DNA of 64,000 nt from NCBI RefSeq assembly GCF_900102685.1, contig NZ_FMZA01000004.1, forward strand, positions 1 to 64,000, written 5' to 3'. This document shows positions 59,611 to 64,000 of this stretch, in pieces. Below the pieces are notes generated by a model. It did not search any database. It was not told where the DNA came from and saw only the letters and a program-made list of their open reading frames with translations. The DNA is from Melghirimyces thermohalophilus. GTDB lineage: Bacteria; Bacillota; Bacilli; Thermoactinomycetales; DSM-45169. The position numbers and the translations under genes are program-made. Numbering within the stretch: the stretch's first letter is position 1; the number at the start of each line of letters is the position of its first letter.

Positions 59611-61191
59611 TTGACCAAACAGACATTTTTGCACGGAACCCTGATCTTAGTCGGTGCCGGATTCGTCACCAAGGTCCTGGGGTTTGTCTACCGGATCGCA
59701 CTGTCTCGGTTGATCGGGGATGAAGGGATGGGTTTGTTTCAGATGGCCTTCCCGATCCTGATCTTCATCATCACCATCACTACCGGGGGCATTCCGGTCG
59801 CCATTTCCAAACTGGTCTCAGAAGCCGAAGCGAAACGGGATGAACAGCGAATCCGATCCATCCTGATCGTCTCCATCCTCGTGGTCATTTGTGCCAGTCT
59901 CTTCTTCACCTTACTCACACTGGTGGGAGCTCCCTTGATCGCCCGCACCCTTTTGACAGACGAACGAGCCATCTATCCCCTGATGGGCATCGCTCCAATC
60001 GTTCCGATCATCGCTGTCTCCTCGATTTTCCGGGGCTATTTTCAAGGACGGCAGCATATGAGTCCCTATGCCATCTCTCAGATTGTGGAAACGATCACAC
60101 GTATCTTTACCGTGATCATGATCGCACGCCTGCTGTTGCCCTATGGGGTGGAATACGCCGCCGCCGGTGCCATGATCGGGATGGTGATCGGCGAGTTTGC
60201 CGGCATGCTGTTTTTGCTCCGTTCCTATAAAAACGATCCGAAACGTCCCCCTCTCCGCTTTAAGCCAAGGGAGTTGTTTCAATGGAAACAATGGGGCCGC
60301 TTCCGGGAAACAATCATGCGGTTGATGCGATTGGCCGTTCCAGTCACGGCCAGCCGGACCGTCGGGTCCCTCTCCTACGCCGTGGAACCGATCATCGTGT
60401 CCCAGAGCTTAGCCATCGCCGGTATCTCCGTGGCGGCTTCCACAGCCCTCTACGGACAGCTGGAGGGGATGGCGATCCCACTCCTCTATTTCCCGGCCTT
60501 TATCACTTATGCCCTGTCTGTCTCCCTTGTCCCCGCCATCTCCGAAGCTGCCGCCAAAGGAAAGCACCGGATGGTGGCCCACCGGCTCAACCAGGCCATG
60601 CGCCTCGCCCTGGTGGTGGGCGGCCCCTGTGCCATCATCATGTTTGTGTTGGCGGTTCCGTTAACCGACCTTTTATACCACAACACCTCCGTCGCCCGGC
60701 TGCTGCAGATCATGGCTCCCTTCGCCGTCTTCCTCTACTTGCAGGGACCGTTATCCGCAGTACTGCAGGGATTGGACAAAGCGAAGGATGCCATGCGCAA
60801 CTCCATTTTCGGGGCAGTAGTGAAAACGGCGCTCATCTTTCTATTGGGCTCCCAGCCCTTTCTAGGTATCGACGGGGTCGTGATCGCCCTTAACTGCGGT
60901 CTGGTGATCGTCACCGTGTTCCATTTTCTCAGCGTGATGCGCTACACCCCCTTTCCCCTGATGGCGGGAGATCTTTTAAAGTTGGCGCTGGCGGTGGGGG
61001 CAATGGGTTTTGTGGCTCACCTGGTCTTTATCCATGCCGCCGGACAGATGTGGATGCGCATCCTTCTCTCCCTTACCACCAGTGTCGCCGTCTACCTGAT
61101 CGCATTGGTGGTTCTCTCCCTCTTAAAACAAGACGACGTCAGGCGGATCCCCTACATCGGCCACTGGCTGGCAGCCTTTCTACCGCGCTAG
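59611..61191 (+). CDS. spoVB: stage V sporulation protein B-like polysaccharide/lipid flippase
   Basis: MATE/MOP-type flippase of 526 residues, about 14 helices, needed for spore cortex in B. subtilis. The start QTFLHGTLILVGAGFVTKVLGFVYRIALSRLIGDEGMGLFQMA is the SpoVB signature; VSSIFRGYFQGRQHMSPYAISQIVET and ALYGQLEGMAIPLLYFPAFITYALSVSLVPAISEA follow. The TTG at 59611 behind AAGGGGG fits the family N-terminus; a longer frame upstream is antisense to comN and not used. It is divergent from comN and followed by a terminator at 61201. Other paralogues (YkvU, YtgP) are possible, but neighbours favour SpoVB. Confidence 0.92.
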   Translation: MTKQTFLHGTLILVGAGFVTKVLGFVYRIALSRLIGDEGMGLFQMAFPILIFIITITTGGIPVAISKLVSEAEAKRDEQRIRSILIVSILVVICASLFFTLLTLVGAPLIARTLLTDERAIYPLMGIAPIVPIIAVSSIFRGYFQGRQHMSPYAISQIVETITRIFTVIMIARLLLPYGVEYAAAGAMIGMVIGEFAGMLFLLRSYKNDPKRPPLRFKPRELFQWKQWGRFRETIMRLMRLAVPVTASRTVGSLSYAVEPIIVSQSLAIAGISVAASTALYGQLEGMAIPLLYFPAFITYALSVSLVPAISEAAAKGKHRMVAHRLNQAMRLALVVGGPCAIIMFVLAVPLTDLLYHNTSVARLLQIMAPFAVFLYLQGPLSAVLQGLDKAKDAMRNSIFGAVVKTALIFLLGSQPFLGIDGVVIALNCGLVIVTVFHFLSVMRYTPFPLMAGDLLKLALAVGAMGFVAHLVFIHAAGQMWMRILLSLTTSVAVYLIALVVLSLLKQDDVRRIPYIGHWLAAFLPR

Positions 61192-61200
61192 AAATAAGAA

Positions 61201-61233
61201 GGACCGGGCCGCCCAAAGGGTCCCGGTCTTTTA
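61201..61233. terminator. terminator after spoVB
   Basis: GACCGGG ... CCCGGTC followed by TTTTAAC on the plus strand. Confidence 0.7.
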
Positions 61234-61264
61234 ACTTTTGACTATACATCGATTGAGTTGCTCC

Positions 61265-61951
61265 TTATTGATCATCCCGGGGATCGATATAGAGCCTTCC
61301 GGTGTGGTCTACGCTGACGAAGAAAACCTGATTCAGGTCTTGGTAGCCGTACTTTTTCAATTGCTCCTCCAACCAGAAACGATCCTTGCCGATCTCTCGA
61401 AGGGAGTCTTCCTGAACTTCCCGGTCGATCACCAAGGGGATGGGTAGACTCATCATGCGAGGAAACGGCGGGGGGCCCAATACATCCTCTTTTTTGACCG
61501 CTTCTTTCTCCGTTTTGGGGAACACACTCAGCTTCCCTGATGTTTCCAGAATGGCGAATTCCACGTCGTCTACATTAGCCACGTTTTTTTCCCGCAGTTG
61601 GACCAGGAGATCATCCATGTTGTACCGATGTCTGCGCATCTCTTCTTCCTGAATTTTTCCGTTGCGAATCAAGTATGTCGGTTTTCCGTCTACGAGATGG
61701 CGGATCGTGGCACTTTTCAGGGACAACCAGGAGAAGAGGATCTGTGCGCTCATCATCACCAGGATCGGGACCAAGCCGCTGAAAAAGGGCATGTCGGTAT
61801 TCTCGATGGACAAAACTGCAAAATCAGCAATCATGATGGAGACCACCAGATCGAAAACAGAAAGTTTGCCGATCTCCCGCTTTCCCATCAACCGCAAAAC
61901 GATTAAGACAAACAGGTAGATTAATAAAGAGCGGAACAGCATGGTCCACAT
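61265..61951 (-). CDS. yrbG: DUF421 membrane protein (YrbG/YetF-like)
   Basis: Membrane protein of 228 residues with three N-terminal helices (about 5-75) and a soluble DUF421 domain (VDGKPTYLIRNGKIQEEEMRRHRYNMDDLLVQLREKNVANVDDVEFAILETSGKLSVF). RLMGKREIGKLSVFDLVVSIMIADFA is the typical beginning. Such proteins are frequent in spore formers; function unknown, perhaps stress or germination. In B. subtilis yrbG is the neighbour of yrzE and spoVB, as here. The ATG is at 61951. Confidence 0.9.
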   Translation of the reverse strand: MWTMLFRSLLIYLFVLIVLRLMGKREIGKLSVFDLVVSIMIADFAVLSIENTDMPFFSGLVPILVMMSAQILFSWLSLKSATIRHLVDGKPTYLIRNGKIQEEEMRRHRYNMDDLLVQLREKNVANVDDVEFAILETSGKLSVFPKTEKEAVKKEDVLGPPPFPRMMSLPIPLVIDREVQEDSLREIGKDRFWLEEQLKKYGYQDLNQVFFVSVDHTGRLYIDPRDDQ

Positions 61952-62197
61952 CGGTCCAAACCCCTCCCCCCATAGGCACTTCAGACTTAGTTTTTGCCAC
62001 TCTGCCTGCGTTATATTTTTGAAGGATTTCCCATATCCAGTGGAGAAGAGGCTTACCAGCGATAAAGATCAGCTATCCTCATGGCCCGTTCCGCTGCTGC
62101 CACAGGAACCCACCCTCCCGGCATTTGCCGTTAAGCCGCGGCATAAAAAGGAAGACACGCTCATACCCATGTACAAACACCGCCGGGAGGTGCACTG

Positions 62198-62605
62198 ATG
62201 AAACAGCAACAGCAGTCCAATATAGGTGAATCCACCCGCCCCTATTTGCGATCCCCGCTGCTCACGGGAGTCACTGTCGTCTTGGGAACGGTTTTGGTCG
62301 GATCGGTTCTGACGACGCTGCTCCTCCGTTTCACAGGAATCGCGGAAGCTTCCCTCCCTTATTTTACTTACGCCATCAATGGCATCGCTCTTCTGTCCGG
62401 AGGATGGATGGCCGGAAGACGAGCCGGTCAGAAGGGATGGATGTACGGGGGAATCACAGGGATCCTGTATGTTCTTATTGTGCTGATCATCGGTTTTCTG
62501 GCTTTTGACGCCACGATGCGAGTACAGCCCTTCCTTTTTACCGTTTGCGCAACTGGGCTGAGCGCCTTGGGGGGAATTTTCGGTGTCAACACCGACCCAC
62601 GCTGA
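62198..62605 (+). CDS. yrzE: TIGR04086 family membrane protein (YrzE-like)
   Basis: Four-helix membrane protein of 135 residues. After an N-terminal polar tail come VTVVLGTVLVGSVLTTLLLRF, YFTYAINGIALLSGGWMAGRRAGQKGWMYGGITGILYVLIVLIIGF and a last helix with ALGGIFGVN. The GWMAGRRAGQKGWMYGG turn is the family mark. RBS GGGAGG and ATG 62198. It is placed between yrbG and yajC as in the Bacillus arrangement. Function unknown. Confidence 0.87.
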   Translation: MKQQQQSNIGESTRPYLRSPLLTGVTVVLGTVLVGSVLTTLLLRFTGIAEASLPYFTYAINGIALLSGGWMAGRRAGQKGWMYGGITGILYVLIVLIIGFLAFDATMRVQPFLFTVCATGLSALGGIFGVNTDPR

Positions 62606-62660
62606 TGCTCATGATTCAACACACGGCTTTTGTGGAACTCTTTTCTTACAAAAACCATCC

Positions 62661-62698
62661 GCTTCGGTTTTCCTCTTTAAGCCGAAGCCTTTCTTTTA
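62661..62698 (+). terminator. terminator after yrzE
   Basis: GCTTCGG ... CCGAAGC followed by CTTTCTTTT. Confidence 0.8.
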
Positions 62699-62731
62699 TG
62701 CCGAACCTTATTCAGCCAAGTAGTGTGAGCC

Positions 62732-63607
62732 GTGTTTCAATCCACCATCACCCTGCTGGCTGCCAGTCTCATCACGTTCCTGGTCATTCTGTTTTACTGT
62801 CTCCGGCAAAATCCCTTCCCGGTAATCATCGCCTGTACCCGGGATCTGGTGCGCCATCGGCTGATGCTGTTTCACCTTCTCGGCGGGAGCAGTATCCTGG
62901 TTATGAACAAGCTGGAATTGATGTTGGAACCGGAACTGAGGGAAGAAGTCAACGATTGGACCGCGTATATCCGGGCCTTCGAGGAAAACGTCACCCCGCT
63001 GGTTCAGGAAATGTTTCAGCATCCGATGCTGACCCAGGTGACGACCTTTTTCTATGTGGTCGTGTTTAGTGTGCTGATGTTTGTCTCCCTTCTCGTTTAT
63101 CATCGCGAAGGAGATTTCCGTTCTTGGTATGCCCTGGTCTACGGGATCAGTTGCAATTACTTTTTGGCGATTCCCTTTTTCCTATTCGCCCCTGTTATGG
63201 AAGCATGGACAAGCCATCCGGACATCCAGTTTTTGATACCTGAGGTGTATCCGCGGTTTGAGCTAGAGTACCGCTACTTCTCCGGCATGGACAACTCCTT
63301 TCCCAGTCTCCACACATCGATTTCGGTGACAATGGCGATGATCGCCCTTCATTCCGAAAACCGAAGGCTGGCCGGGGTCAGCCTCTTGTCGGCAGGTGTG
63401 ATCTTATTGTCCATCCTGTATTTGGGGATCCACTGGTGGGTCGATCTGATCGGAGGATTCGTCCTGGCTTCCATCAGTGTCGGACTTGCCTTCCGTTTGG
63501 GGGTGCTACCGCTGGGAAGTCATCAACTGAAACTACGTGCCCACAGAAAAAACCTCGGAACCTATGTGCCACCTTCCCTGATCGTACCGCTGTTGGATCG
63601 AAAGTAG
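62732..63607 (+). CDS. PAP2-family membrane phosphatase/transferase (Aur1/Ipt1-like)
   Basis: Integral membrane protein of 291 residues with six helices. The PAP2 active-site pieces are SGMDNSFPSLHTSISVTMA (motif 2, with the acid-base His) and YLGIHWWVDLIGGFVL (motif 3, HxxxD), between which helices are short. The first motif K-x6-RP is not seen, as in the inositolphosphotransferase Aur1-like subfamily, so a phospholipid head-group transfer or phosphatase role on undecaprenyl or phosphatidyl substrates is possible. The GTG at 62732 has only weak Shine-Dalgarno sequence; another start nearby was not found. Confidence 0.82.
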   Translation: MFQSTITLLAASLITFLVILFYCLRQNPFPVIIACTRDLVRHRLMLFHLLGGSSILVMNKLELMLEPELREEVNDWTAYIRAFEENVTPLVQEMFQHPMLTQVTTFFYVVVFSVLMFVSLLVYHREGDFRSWYALVYGISCNYFLAIPFFLFAPVMEAWTSHPDIQFLIPEVYPRFELEYRYFSGMDNSFPSLHTSISVTMAMIALHSENRRLAGVSLLSAGVILLSILYLGIHWWVDLIGGFVLASISVGLAFRLGVLPLGSHQLKLRAHRKNLGTYVPPSLIVPLLDRK

Positions 63608-63644
63608 AGAAACATCGTTTGTACAGATGCTAAAAGCAAGCAAA

Positions 63645-63672
63645 GAAAAAGACGGGCCAGAAAGGCCCGCCT
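63645..63672 (-). terminator. terminator after yajC
   Basis: Minus strand GGCGGGCC-TTTCT-GGCCCGTC followed by TTTTTCTTT. Confidence 0.88.
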
Positions 63673-63678
63673 GTTGGC

Positions 63679-63981
63679 TCAGCTGTTGTTCTCCTTTTGC
63701 TCCTCTTTATCTCCGTCCTGGTTAACGACAGCGTTCACAGCGGAACGTTCAAACACCAAGCGAGATTGATCGTTCACCTTCAAGGTGACGCGGTCATCGG
63801 TAAGATCCATGATCGTACCATGTAAACCGCCGATGGTAACCACCTTATCCCCCTTTTTCAAGCCGGCCAGCATCGCGTTACGCTCCTTGTTACGCTTCTG
63901 CTGAGGACGAATCAGCAGGAAATAGAAAACGGCGAGAATAATGATCAGCGGCAGGAATTGGGCTAATGCTGCTTCCATCAA
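63679..63981 (-). CDS. yajC: preprotein translocase subunit YajC
   Basis: Small accessory protein of the Sec translocase, 100 residues, one N-terminal helix (LPLIIILAVFYFLLIRPQQKRNKERNAML, the diagnostic IRPQQKR turn) and a cytoplasmic domain with GDKVVTIGGLHGTIMDLTDDRVTLKV. It normally follows tgt in Bacillales and is upstream of secDF; here secD lies about 5 kb away on the same strand, with spoVB, yrbG, yrzE and a PAP2 gene between. ATG 63981 follows AGGAGG. Confidence 0.96.
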   Translation of the reverse strand: MMEAALAQFLPLIIILAVFYFLLIRPQQKRNKERNAMLAGLKKGDKVVTIGGLHGTIMDLTDDRVTLKVNDQSRLVFERSAVNAVVNQDGDKEEQKENNS

Positions 63982-64000
63982 ACATCCTCCTATCTAAATG

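Noticed and set aside
1-64000. CRISPR arrays, rRNA/tRNA genes, complete insertion sequences or prophage.
   Set aside because: Reading both strands showed no regularly spaced repeats, no tRNA-like cloverleaf strings and no transposase; only the lone tyrosine recombinase hints at mobility.

Overview
This window is a chromosomal segment of a spore-forming Bacillales bacterium. The evidence is gene content and order: a gcvT-gcvPA-gcvPB operon behind a tandem glycine riboswitch and divergent from yqhH-yqhG; a secDF / comN / spoVB / DUF421 (yrbG) / yrzE / yajC neighbourhood; recJ-apt; and a FadR-type operator in front of a beta-oxidation operon. The moderately GC-rich sequence and many TTG/GTG starts behind strong GGAGG sites fit a Thermoactinomycetaceae-like organism, but that family assignment is inference.

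Layout. 1-2.8 kb: start of an aldehyde dehydrogenase gene, then a Tat-exported PhoD phosphatase. 2.8-11.1 kb: fatty acid degradation on the minus strand (TetR regulator, SCP2 protein, acyl-CoA ligase, then SDR-thiolase-enoyl-CoA hydratase-CaiB CoA-transferase-acyl-CoA dehydrogenase) with a near-perfect FadR-like operator at 7993-8010. 11.4-15.6 kb: glycine cleavage genes and riboswitch. 15.7-19.7 kb: SNF2 helicase, YqhG and a RodZ-like protein with an unusual seven-residue repeat linker. 19.8-28.2 kb: nagB, then a hexuronate/aldonate operon (gntR, yjmC-like, TRAP dctPQM, yjmD-like, uxuA, SDR mannonate oxidoreductase) with a 22-bp operator. 28.3-33.5 kb: choline to glycine betaine module, gbsB and gbsA divergent from gbsR and a symporter strikingly like the animal high-affinity choline transporter CHT1, with two matched operator sites.

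33.7-44.7 kb: a small unknown protein, a nitrilase-family amidase, methionine gamma-lyase-like enzyme, dGTPase and a lone ABC ATPase; then a decayed GHL10 glycosidase-like pseudogene, a free-standing 45-codon gene, a TPP-riboswitch operon (SDR-thiM), and a hyaluronan-synthase-like glycosyltransferase divergent from a small tyrosine recombinase. 44.9-50.9 kb: a crcB pair in which the second copy is frameshifted, AbrB-type and unknown membrane proteins, a flavin reductase behind a decayed hmgA, a LysM protein and mobB. 50.9-64 kb: an MFS transporter, a tiny membrane protein, apt, recJ, a 44-residue protein, a CDF metal transporter, secF/secD, comN, spoVB, a DUF421 protein, yrzE, a PAP2-family protein and yajC.

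No CRISPR array, complete insertion sequence, rRNA or tRNA gene was seen. Three genes are visibly decayed (hmgA, the GHL10 gene, the second crcB). The most novel points are the CHT1-like choline module with its paired operators, the SDR under TPP-riboswitch control, the repeat linker of the RodZ-like protein, and several well-delimited tiny genes.
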